Assembly: GCA_014380985.1 (NCBI GenBank)
Contig: JACMIU010000291.1
Coordinates: 1-7,929 of the forward strand
DNA: 7,929 bases
Direction of reading: 5' to 3'
From: Armatimonadota bacterium
Lineage (GTDB): Bacteria > Armatimonadota > Armatimonadia > Armatimonadales > Armatimonadaceae
The notes beneath the pieces are model-generated. The model was not told the origin of the DNA. It saw nothing but the letters and a program-made list of their open reading frames with translations, and did no database searches. A program made the position numbers and the translations under genes. Positions 1 to 5,625 of this stretch are shown piece after piece. Every line of letters starts with the position of its first letter. The stretch's first letter is position 1.

Positions 1-165
1 AACCTGCCGATTACCGCGATTGCCGACCTCGTTCACACCTACCCGACGCTGAATGTGACCAACCAACGCGCCGCGCAAAAGTGGTATTCCGGCGTGATGG
101 CACAGCCGATAGTCACCGGTGCGCTGAACCTCCTCGGCTACGAACCCCGCGACGCTAAGTTGTAG
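1..165 (+). CDS. C-terminal fragment of a pyridine nucleotide-disulfide oxidoreductase (mercuric reductase/dihydrolipoamide dehydrogenase-like)
   Basis: Frame 1 is open from the first base to a TAG at 163-165 and gives the last 54 residues of a protein whose start lies outside the window. The stretch ITAIADLVHTYPTLNV matches the end of the dimerisation domain of the FAD-dependent class I disulfide reductase family. There a conserved His followed by a Pro-Thr-Leu(Ser) segment near the C-terminus forms part of the partner subunit's active site. After it comes a tail with aromatic and basic residues (QKWY) of the kind seen in mercuric reductase-like homologues of unknown substrate. Such enzymes move electrons from NAD(P)H through FAD to a disulfide or metal. 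The substrate cannot be named because the FAD domain and redox-active cysteines are not in view. The family call is fairly good; the subfamily is a guess. Confidence 0.7.
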   Translation, partial: NLPITAIADLVHTYPTLNVTNQRAAQKWYSGVMAQPIVTGALNLLGYEPRDAKL

Positions 166-216
166 AGCGCAAACTTACCGACGGCTACAGACAATTCGGA
201 TGGATTTAGTAACGCA

Positions 217-474
217 ATGATTTCAGCGACGCAACAAATAATTTGCCCAAGATGTAAGCAAGATTACGTTATCAAGGTAGTCGTAAAAATAGATGGCGAA
301 GTGATGCAGATATGTCCTGAATGTGATGCTTGCTGGAAATACGAAGACCACATACTTTTTGAAACGTTCAATACGTTTCAAAACTATGCGAGAAAGAACA
401 CCATTTCTTCTACTTGGGATCAAGTGCAGGTTATTGAGGAGTCCTTTCCCCAGCCGAAAGAAAGGATGATCTGA
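217..474 (+). CDS. Small zinc-ribbon protein of unknown function (85 aa)
   Basis: I do not recognise this protein as a named family. It has two CxxC knuckles, C10-P-R-C13 and C33-P-E-C36, with an extra C39 (CPECDACW). The knuckles are separated by a beta-rich segment rich in Val, Ile and Lys, which is the classic layout of a zinc ribbon. The remainder (about residues 45-75) is aromatic and polar (FETFNTFQNY, then a Trp at 67) and looks like a short helical or mixed tail. There is no signal peptide or membrane segment, so it is probably cytoplasmic. Hand-counted GC is about 40%, against about 60% in the neighbouring genes, which hints at horizontal acquisition or a fast-evolving accessory gene. 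No good Shine-Dalgarno sequence precedes the ATG; a GGATGG lies 13 nt upstream. The paired cysteines make a real gene likely, and the role is unknown. Confidence 0.6.
   Translation: MISATQQIICPRCKQDYVIKVVVKIDGEVMQICPECDACWKYEDHILFETFNTFQNYARKNTISSTWDQVQVIEESFPQPKERMI
357..383. repeat. Perfect 10-bp inverted repeat inside the zinc-ribbon gene
   Basis: TTTTGAAACG at 357-366 and CGTTTCAAAA at 374-383 are exact reverse complements with a 7-nt loop (TTCAATA). The repeat lies within coding sequence, where it encodes part of FETFNTFQ. No T-run follows on either strand, so it is not a standard terminator. It may be chance, arising from the repeated ETF/NTF codons in AT-rich DNA, or an mRNA hairpin. 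Confidence 0.5.
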
Positions 475-508
475 AAATTGATAGATAAATGATTACAGAA
501 AGTCGTAT

Positions 509-528
509 GATTAACCGCTCGGTTAGTC
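509..528. promoter_or_regulatory. Candidate TetR-type operator upstream of the VWA gene
   Basis: GATTAACCGCTCGGTTAGTC has 9-bp arms around a CT centre with a single mismatched pair (T511 against G526). The inner TAACCG-NN-CGGTTA core is perfect. From general knowledge, TetR/AcrR-family repressors often bind palindromes with ACCG/CGGT half-sites like this. A possible -10 box (TATGAT, 506-511) overlaps its left edge, but no well-spaced -35 is visible. The VWA start is 75 nt downstream. No TetR gene is in the window, so the cognate regulator, if any, is encoded elsewhere. A hairpin role in the mRNA is the alternative. Confidence 0.4.
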
Positions 529-586
529 CGTTACATCGGGTACGCTAAACCTGCGCCGGACGCCCAAAACAAAGCGTTACGGTACG

Positions 587-593
587 AAAGGAG
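587..593 (+). promoter_or_regulatory. Strong ribosome binding site for the VWA gene
   Basis: AAAGGAG ends 9 nt before the ATG at 603. This is a near-ideal Shine-Dalgarno sequence and fixes the start of the VWA protein. Confidence 0.8.
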
Positions 594-602
594 TACGACA
601 AG

Positions 603-2444
603 ATGAAAGTAGGCTATGCGTTTTCACAGGCGGTTTTACCGGTCGGTGCGGGGGCGACCGTGGATTTACTGGTGCGTTTCGAGGCGGAAACAAAGCCGGA
701 CACCACGCGGCGACCGCTCAACCTGTCGCTGGTGATTGACCGCTCCGGCTCGATGGCGGGAACACCGCTACGGTACGCGGTTCGCGCCGCGAAAGACTTG
801 GTAGATAGACTGGGTGCGGACGATATTCTCTCGATTGTGACGTATGACGACCACGTGCAGACGATTGTCGCGCCGACGAACGTAACCGACCGCGCCGCGA
901 TTCATGGCAAATTGGACGCCGTGCGGGTCGGAGGAACAACGAACCTTGCCGGGGGCTGGCTCGAAGGCTGCAAGCACGTGCTGGCAAAAGCCGACAGCGA
1001 ACGCGTCAACCGTGTTCTGCTCCTAACCGACGGCAACGCCAACGTCGGTATCACTGACAAAGACTTGCTGACCAATACGGCGAAGGAAAAAGCCGAGGCG
1101 GGCGTGGTGACTACCGCTTTGGGCTTCGGTGACTACTTCAACGAAGACCTGCTGATTGGCTTGGCGCGGGCTTCGGGCGGCAACTTCTACTTTATCCAGT
1201 CGCCGGACGACGCCAGCGGCGTGTTTCAAATCGAACTGGATTCGCTCAAATCCGTCGTCGCGCAGAACCTGACGGCGGTGCTTATTCCGATTAATGGCGT
1301 GAAGATTGCGATGTCGAGCGGCTACCGCTTGGGCGACGCGGGCGGCAAAGTGGCGGTTTACATGGGCGATGTGTACGACGGTGAGGCGAAGAAACTCGCG
1401 CTTAGCGTCACGATAACCGCGCCGGGGGCGGTTGGTTCGCTCCCGCTTCTCGGCATGACTTACGAGTATGACGGCGTCGTGGATAAAAGTATCGCGCACG
1501 AAACCGGGGCGCAGGATATTGCCGTGCCGGTCGGGACGATTGACGAGGCGGCGAGTGCCGCGCCCGCGACCGGGGTTGTCGTGGAAATCGCGGGTATCCG
1601 CATCGCCCGTGCCAAAGACGAAGCGGTCGAACTCGCCGACGCCGGTACACACGCCGACGCCGCGAGACTTTTGCGCGATCTGGTCGCCGAACTCGATAGC
1701 CGGGGCTTGGGCGAAACGTTCGAGATTGCCGAGGAAATGGAGCAACTGCGCCACTACGCCGAGCGCATCGAGAAGAAACAGATGGGTAGCGATGTTCGCA
1801 AGGAACTGCGCGACCAGTCGTATCAGGCGCGTTCGCGGTCGAACAGCAGTCTCTCCGGGCGCGGCGTTTCCACGGCGACCGACGCGGTGAAAGCGTTGCC
1901 GACCACTGGCGATGTCGGCTCCGGCGTGGAACTCGAATGCTACCGTGAGGGCGGGAAACTCCGCGTTCGCGTGGTGACGAAGGGCTACGACGACGATTTC
2001 AACGTGCAGTTTCCCCGTGCGATTCGCGCCGAGGGCGTTCATTACGTCGCAGATAATTTAGAAACGTCGGCGGACGGCACGTTCTACCGCGCCGTGGGCG
2101 ACATCAAGCGACTCTTGAAGGCGGGCGCGGCAGACCCGTTCACGTCGGCACGGTCGTCCGCGCCGGTTCGCACCGGCAAGGCGAGTGTCGCCCCGCCTAC
2201 CGCCGCCGATTTGCCCGAAACCGACAGCGTGGGCGCGGGCGTGATGGTGCAGGTGATCAAGGAAGGCTCGAAACTGCGGGCGCGTGTGGTTTCCGACGGC
2301 TACGACCCCGACTGGAACATGAGGTTCCCCCGCTCCATCCGCGAGGAAGGCATGATGTACGTCGTGGACGAGGTGAACGAAATCTCCGGCGGCGGGCAGT
2401 ATCAGGCGTGCGGCACGATTAAGCGGTTTGTTCAGGCGAAGTAG
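603..2444 (+). CDS. VWA domain protein with two tandem C-terminal 65-residue repeats (613 aa)
   Basis: VWA domains bind protein partners through a divalent metal held in a MIDAS site. Here the site looks complete: D46-R-S48-G-S50 (VIDRSGSM), a Thr in GGTTNL (T112 or T113) and D143 in LLLTDGNAN. The VWA domain covers about residues 38-215 and follows a short beta-rich N-terminus. Residues 220-310 look like a beta-sandwich, and 325-410 like a charged, helical segment (EEMEQLRHYAERIEKKQ). The C-terminus holds two copies of a domain at 441-505 and 546-610, which align without gaps and share 32 of 65 residues (about 49%) by hand count. The shared core is KLRxRVV, GYDxD, FPRxIRxEG, YVxD and GxIKR. 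A Ser/Pro/Ala-rich linker joins them. No signal peptide or membrane segment is seen, so it is probably cytoplasmic. The start is fixed by AAAGGAG. The gene appears monocistronic, and its partner and role are unknown. Confidence 0.88.
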   Translation: MKVGYAFSQAVLPVGAGATVDLLVRFEAETKPDTTRRPLNLSLVIDRSGSMAGTPLRYAVRAAKDLVDRLGADDILSIVTYDDHVQTIVAPTNVTDRAAIHGKLDAVRVGGTTNLAGGWLEGCKHVLAKADSERVNRVLLLTDGNANVGITDKDLLTNTAKEKAEAGVVTTALGFGDYFNEDLLIGLARASGGNFYFIQSPDDASGVFQIELDSLKSVVAQNLTAVLIPINGVKIAMSSGYRLGDAGGKVAVYMGDVYDGEAKKLALSVTITAPGAVGSLPLLGMTYEYDGVVDKSIAHETGAQDIAVPVGTIDEAASAAPATGVVVEIAGIRIARAKDEAVELADAGTHADAARLLRDLVAELDSRGLGETFEIAEEMEQLRHYAERIEKKQMGSDVRKELRDQSYQARSRSNSSLSGRGVSTATDAVKALPTTGDVGSGVELECYREGGKLRVRVVTKGYDDDFNVQFPRAIRAEGVHYVADNLETSADGTFYRAVGDIKRLLKAGAADPFTSARSSAPVRTGKASVAPPTAADLPETDSVGAGVMVQVIKEGSKLRARVVSDGYDPDWNMRFPRSIREEGMMYVVDEVNEISGGGQYQACGTIKRFVQAK

Positions 2445-2480
2445 GGTTTGTGTTGGCGTCAGATAGTTGTGTACGGCAAT

Positions 2481-2516
2481 GGTTTTAGGCGGCGGGCAAA
2501 TCCGCTGCCTAAAACC
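2481..2516. repeat. Strong imperfect hairpin between the VWA and marR genes, possible terminator
   Basis: GGTTTTAGGCGGCGG (2481-2495) pairs with CCGCTGCCTAAAACC (2502-2516) around a 6-nt loop (GCAAAT). All 15 positions pair if one G-T wobble is allowed. It begins 36 nt after the VWA stop codon and could end that transcript or protect its 3' end, but no T-run follows, so it is not a textbook rho-independent terminator. It lies just upstream of a possible -10 (GATAAT, 2529-2534) for the marR gene. Its presence argues against the marR reading frame starting at the TTG at 2467. Confidence 0.5.
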
Positions 2517-2556
2517 GGGCGCATGCACGATAATTACCCAAAAAGCGAGAAACACC

Positions 2557-3021
2557 GTGCCGGTTTACCATCCCAATAAAACGCCCGCCTCCAACGCCCT
2601 GACCGACCTGATACGCGCCGTGGTTCGCATGACCGCCGCCGTGCAGAAATCGGGGACACGTCTGACTCAGGACATAGGCATCACCAACGCCCGGTGGCAA
2701 GTTCTCGGCGAGTTGTCCGCACTGGAAAAGCGCGTTACGGTGAGTGAACTGTCGCGCTACTTGGGGCTGACGCGGCAAGCCGTGCAACGGCTCGCCAACG
2801 AAATGGCGGACGACGGGCTACTGGAGTTTGCGGAGAACCCCGGCGACGCACGGGCGATGCACGTGGTTTTAACGCCCGCCGGTCGAAACGTGTATGCGGG
2901 CGCAATGGAGCGCGAATGGCAGTGGACAAACGCGGTCGCGGACGACTTCGACGCCGAGGAAATCGCCCGTGCCGTAGCACTATTGGAGGCGATGACGCAA
3001 AAAATACAAAGCGATACTTGA
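2557..3021 (+). CDS. MarR-family winged-helix transcriptional regulator (154 aa)
   Basis: The protein has the MarR layout. An N-terminal dimerisation helix (about residues 12-35) is followed by a winged HTH at about 45-112. The recognition helix lies in LTRQAVQRLANEMADDGLL (71-89), and the wing in ENPGDARAMHVVLTPAGR ends in the typical L-T-x-x-G segment. A C-terminal dimerisation helix completes it. Such dimers usually repress nearby genes and release DNA on binding phenolic or other small ligands, or on oxidation. I chose the GTG at 2557, which gives the usual family length; the frame stays open upstream to a TTG at 2467, but that stretch runs through a hairpin and is not MarR-like. The ribosome binding site (GCGAGA) is weak. 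The stop codon overlaps the first of two palindromic operators, so the P450 operon downstream is the likely target. No copy of that palindrome lies upstream of this gene. Confidence 0.88.
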   Translation: MPVYHPNKTPASNALTDLIRAVVRMTAAVQKSGTRLTQDIGITNARWQVLGELSALEKRVTVSELSRYLGLTRQAVQRLANEMADDGLLEFAENPGDARAMHVVLTPAGRNVYAGAMEREWQWTNAVADDFDAEEIARAVALLEAMTQKIQSDT

Positions 3022-3035
3022 CAATGTATTGTCAA
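3018..3035. promoter_or_regulatory. Palindromic operator O1, probable MarR binding site
   Basis: TTGACAATGTATTGTCAA has perfect 8-bp arms (3018-3025 and 3028-3035) with a 2-nt centre. The size and form suit a winged-helix dimer such as MarR. It covers the -35 box, so bound protein would block RNA polymerase. That the neighbouring MarR protein binds it is inferred from position. Confidence 0.7.
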
Positions 3036-3046
3036 TATGCTACAAT
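3018..3046 (+). promoter_or_regulatory. Near-consensus sigma-70 promoter for the P450-glycosylase operon
   Basis: A perfect -35 box TTGACA (3018-3023) is followed, after exactly 17 bp, by TACAAT (3041-3046), which matches the -10 consensus at 5 of 6 positions. Transcription should start near 3052-3054. The -35 box overlaps the marR stop codon and forms the left arm of the first operator. This would be a strong promoter that needs repression. Confidence 0.75.
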
Positions 3047-3048
3047 CG

Positions 3049-3070
3049 TATTGACAATACATTGTCAATA
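3049..3070. promoter_or_regulatory. Palindromic operator O2, probable MarR binding site over the transcription start
   Basis: The palindrome has perfect 10-bp arms (3049-3058 TATTGACAAT and 3061-3070 ATTGTCAATA) around an AC centre. Its inner 18 bp (3051-3068) are the exact reverse complement of O1. The centres of O1 and O2 are 33 bp apart, about three helical turns, so both dimers could sit on one face of the DNA. It covers the expected transcription start and touches the first possible ATG of the P450 gene. Confidence 0.7.
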
Positions 3071-4332
3071 TGTCCGTTATTAGAAATGCGATCTCAACCA
3101 TGACACCGACCGCTGCCGAGCAGTTCAACCCGTATAACCCCCGCTTCACCGCCGACCGATTCGCGCTGATGGCGCAGATGCGCTCCGAATCCCCGGTGAC
3201 ATTCATTCCCGCGCTTCACGTGTACGCCGTGACGCGGTGGCAGGAAGTGCGCGACGTTTTAGGTGACGCCGTGACGTTTGCGTCGTCGGGAGCGTTTAGC
3301 GCGGGGCTACACCTCGCGCCCGAAGCGTCGGCGATTTATTCGCTGGTGTCGCCGCTGTTCGCGCTCAATCTGATCAACGTGGACAATCCGCTTCACAAAC
3401 GCTTGCGCGACCCGCTGATGGCGGCGTTCTCGCCCAAGCGTATCGCATCGCTCACGCCCACGGTAATCGCCGATGTGGAAGCGTTGCTGGACGCGATTGC
3501 AACGGGAGGCGATCAAACCGACCTTTTGCAGACGCTTTGCAAGCCATTACCGATACAAACGATTTGCCGACTGCTGGGCGTTCCCCTCGCCGATGCCGAC
3601 AACTTACGCGGATGGTCGGACGCGCTAATTGCGTTCCAAACCCCCGGCTTGCCGGTTGAGGTGCAGGTCGGAGCCGCACATGGTCTGGTCGCGCTCGAAA
3701 ACTATATGCGCGAAAAAATCGCCGAGAAAACCGCCACGCCCGACGAAGGGTTGATTTCCGCGCTGGTCGCCGGACGCGCCGCCGGGGAGAACGATTTATC
3801 GGAAGACGAGCTGGTCGCCGACCTTGCCATCGTGTTTTTCGCCGGACACGAAACCACTATCAACACGATTGCCAACTCGCTTCGCACACTTCTTGAAAGC
3901 CGCGAACAGTGGAAAGCCGTGGCGACCGGAGCCGTGGACGCCGACAATCTTCTTGACGAACTATTGCGCCACGCGACCTCGGTGATGGGCTTGTATCGCC
4001 GCGCTACCGTAGATACGGTTATCGGTGGCGTGTCCGTACCGAAGGACGCGATTGTTTGGGTGTCGTATGGGGCGGCGAACCGCGACCCCGCGAAGTTCGA
4101 CGAGCCGGAAACGCTCCGGTGTCCCCGCGAAAACGCCCGGCAGCATTTGGCGTTCGGCTCCGGCATCCACTACTGTATCGGACCACTTCTCGCCCGGCTA
4201 CAGATCCGCGAAGCCGTCACACGCACGGCGAAGCGGTTCCCCGAAATGCGACTTGCGCCGGGCGCGGTGATCCCCGAAATCCCGCACCACGGGCTTCGCG
4301 CCCCCGTCACGCTCCCGGTGATATTGAAGTAG
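3070..4332 (+). CDS. Cytochrome P450 (420 aa, or 410 aa from the second ATG)
   Basis: This is a soluble bacterial-type P450, a heme monooxygenase that takes electrons from a separate ferredoxin or flavodoxin system. The helix C region has DNPLHKRLR (105-113). Helix I carries the oxygen-activating A258-G-H-E-T-T263. The helix K ExxR motif is E297-L-L-R300, and the heme loop FGSGIHYCIG places the iron ligand at C369. No membrane anchor is seen. The family number and substrate cannot be read from sequence. The ATG at 3070 lies inside operator O2 and only about 17 nt from the predicted transcription start, with no ribosome binding site. The in-frame ATG at 3100 (MTPTAAEQFNPYN) is therefore at least as plausible and has a more typical P450 N-terminus. 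The stop is followed directly by the glycosylase ribosome binding site. No ferredoxin or reductase partner gene is nearby. Confidence 0.92.
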   Translation: MSVIRNAISTMTPTAAEQFNPYNPRFTADRFALMAQMRSESPVTFIPALHVYAVTRWQEVRDVLGDAVTFASSGAFSAGLHLAPEASAIYSLVSPLFALNLINVDNPLHKRLRDPLMAAFSPKRIASLTPTVIADVEALLDAIATGGDQTDLLQTLCKPLPIQTICRLLGVPLADADNLRGWSDALIAFQTPGLPVEVQVGAAHGLVALENYMREKIAEKTATPDEGLISALVAGRAAGENDLSEDELVADLAIVFFAGHETTINTIANSLRTLLESREQWKAVATGAVDADNLLDELLRHATSVMGLYRRATVDTVIGGVSVPKDAIVWVSYGAANRDPAKFDEPETLRCPRENARQHLAFGSGIHYCIGPLLARLQIREAVTRTAKRFPEMRLAPGAVIPEIPHHGLRAPVTLPVILK

Positions 4333-4336
4333 GAGG
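4331..4336 (+). promoter_or_regulatory. Ribosome binding site of the glycosylase gene, overlapping the P450 stop
   Basis: AGGAGG begins inside the TAG stop of the P450 gene and lies 5 nt before the ATG at 4342. This is a perfect Shine-Dalgarno core and supports translational coupling of the two genes. Confidence 0.8.
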
Positions 4337-4341
4337 AAACG

Positions 4342-4980
4342 ATGAACTCAACAGAAACCGCGGGTGAATATCTTGACCGGGCGCGAACGGAACTACGCGA
4401 ACGCGATCCCGTGCTACGCGCCCTGATTGACGAAAAGCCCGACCTTGATTACGACGCTTGGCGCAAAACGCTCCCGGTCGAAGGTTTGTTCGAGGCACTA
4501 CTGTTTCAGATAGTGGGGCAACAAATCTCGGTATCCGCCGCGAACGCCATTTACGCCCGGTTACGTGCCCTGTTTTCCGATGGTCGCCCCAACCCGGAAA
4601 CGCTCGCCCCGATGAGCGTGGAGTCGCTCAAAGGCATCGGGCTTTCGACGCGCAAGGCGGAGTATGTGCTTGACGTTGCCCGCCGCGCAAATGCGGGCGA
4701 ACTCGACAACATCGGCAACCTGCCCCACGACGAAGCGCGGGCGGCTCTGGTGTCGTTTCGCGGCATCGGGGCGTGGACGGCGGACGGGGCGTTACTGATC
4801 GCGTTTGGACTACCCGACGTGCTGGTATCGGGCGACTTGGTGCTACGAAAAGCGGTGCAACGCGCCTACGGTCTGCCGGAAATGCCGACCGAAAAAGAGG
4901 TAGAGGCAATCGGCGAATCGTGGCGTCCGCACCGGTCGGTGGCGGCAGGGTATCTGTTCGAGACGATGGTTCCACATTAG
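4342..4980 (+). CDS. DNA-3-methyladenine glycosylase, AlkA/Mag type (HhH-GPD superfamily, 212 aa)
   Basis: The enzyme would cut alkylated purines such as 3-methyladenine from DNA to start base-excision repair. Seen in sequence: the conserved helix segment FQIVGQQISVSAANAIYARL (55-74), a helix-hairpin-helix at about 136-155 (SFRGIGAWTADGALLIAF) and the catalytic Asp D165 in VSGDLVLRKAV, followed by WRPHRSVAAGYLF (194-206), typical of the family. There is no iron-sulfur cysteine cluster, which separates it from MutY and Nth. At 212 residues it is a compact version, closer in size to yeast-type Mag1 than to E. coli AlkA, and lacks AlkA's N-terminal domain. It starts 9 nt after the P450 stop and shares its promoter. 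The pairing suggests repair of DNA damage linked to the P450 substrate or product, which is inference. It ends 5 nt from the convergent padR-type gene. Confidence 0.88.
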   Translation: MNSTETAGEYLDRARTELRERDPVLRALIDEKPDLDYDAWRKTLPVEGLFEALLFQIVGQQISVSAANAIYARLRALFSDGRPNPETLAPMSVESLKGIGLSTRKAEYVLDVARRANAGELDNIGNLPHDEARAALVSFRGIGAWTADGALLIAFGLPDVLVSGDLVLRKAVQRAYGLPEMPTEKEVEAIGESWRPHRSVAAGYLFETMVPH

Positions 4981-4985
4981 GGGTA

Positions 4986-5558
4986 TCACGGATTTGTGGC
5001 GGCGTTGGCAAAGATAGTGTCGCGCACCCGGTCAAGCCACGACAGTTCGGCTTCCCATTGCGCGATTTTGTGTGTCACCATCAGTTCGGCGACGACGCCG
5101 GACGCGCCGACATGAGCGCGAATTGTTGGTAGGTGCGTGTTTTCACGTTCGATTTCCCCCGCGAGAAACGCGGCGCGGCGGGCAATCATCGTTTCTACCG
5201 TGTCGTGGTCGGTGTGCGGCGACAGGGCAAGCCACGTCAAAAACGGTGGCAGAACACGCCCGGTCGCCCATTCGTTCCGCGCCAAGCCGCTATGCAAAGC
5301 GTCGCGCCCAGCGTCCGTTATGGCATACACCTGCCGTTCCGCGCCCGTGTTTGTTTCCCGCAAGCCAAGCGGTGCTATCCAGTTTTGCGCCGCTAATTTC
5401 TTCAGCGAGTAGTAGACTTGCGGGCGCGAAACCCCCGCCCAATCCTGCACCTCACGCCGCGTTAGTTCCGCAACAATGTCGTAGCCGTGACGCGGCTTTT
5501 CGCAGAGTAGACTAAGCAAAACAAGGTCGGGCGTCGTCGGTGTAGTCGGGCTTGACAT
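4986..5558 (-). CDS. PadR-family transcriptional regulator (190 aa)
   Basis: The N-terminal winged HTH (about residues 10-85) is characteristic of PadR. It runs LVLLSLLCEKPRHGYDIVAEL, then GVSRPQVYYSLKKLAAQNWI with the recognition helix, then a wing ERQVYAITDAGRDAL. A C-terminal helical dimerisation domain (about 100-182, with FLAGEIEREN and WEAELSWLDRVRD) follows. This domain arrangement suits the larger PadR members related to phenolic acid or virulence regulators. They normally repress an adjacent operon and respond to small molecules. A GGAGAGA ribosome binding site (minus strand, positions 5572-5566) precedes the ATG and supports this start. The gene is divergent from a methyltransferase gene, its probable target, across 67 bp. 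It is convergent with the glycosylase gene, with only 5 nt between the stops and no terminator visible. Confidence 0.88.
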   Translation of the reverse strand: MSSPTTPTTPDLVLLSLLCEKPRHGYDIVAELTRREVQDWAGVSRPQVYYSLKKLAAQNWIAPLGLRETNTGAERQVYAITDAGRDALHSGLARNEWATGRVLPPFLTWLALSPHTDHDTVETMIARRAAFLAGEIERENTHLPTIRAHVGASGVVAELMVTHKIAQWEAELSWLDRVRDTIFANAATNP

Positions 5559-5574
5559 CAGAAAGTCTCTCCGG

Positions 5575-5603
5575 TAGTATACATTAGTCTCATTTATACT
5601 AAT
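5575..5603. promoter_or_regulatory. Divergent promoter/operator between padR-type gene and methyltransferase gene
   Basis: TAGTATA (5575-5581) and TATACTA (5595-5601) form a perfect 7-bp inverted repeat with a 13-nt centre. A second interleaved pair, ATTAGT (5583-5588) and ACTAAT (5598-5603), is also complementary. Each outer arm reads TATACT, a 5 of 6 match to a -10 box, in opposite directions, so both divergent promoters may have mirrored -10 boxes here. The -35 boxes are poor. The symmetry suits a PadR dimer that would control both genes at once. Confidence 0.5.
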
Positions 5604-5625
5604 AGTTCAAGGAACCAAAACTGCT

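Noticed and set aside
529..587. Loose direct repeat of CGTTAC followed by GGTACG at about 530-545 and 575-586
   Set aside because: The spacing inside the two copies differs and the match is short, so chance is the simplest explanation.
1023..2042. A 339-codon open frame on the minus strand inside the VWA gene
   Set aside because: It lies wholly antisense to a well-supported gene, and its product is low-complexity Arg/Ala/His-rich with no recognisable domain. This is the usual shadow in GC-rich DNA.
2467..2556. A 30-residue N-terminal extension of the MarR protein from a TTG codon
   Set aside because: The extension runs through the 2481-2516 hairpin, has no ribosome binding site and does not resemble MarR. 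The GTG at 2557 gives the normal family length.
3018..3068. Two similar 18-bp repeats that could suggest a minimal CRISPR-like array
   Set aside because: The copies are inverted palindromes, only two in number, separated by 15 bp and placed exactly over a promoter. There are no cas genes, and an operator pair explains them better.
5072..5515. Plus-strand open frames opposite the padR-type gene
   Set aside because: The PadR frame on the minus strand has a clear winged HTH and a ribosome binding site. The plus-strand products are Arg/Pro-rich with no domain.
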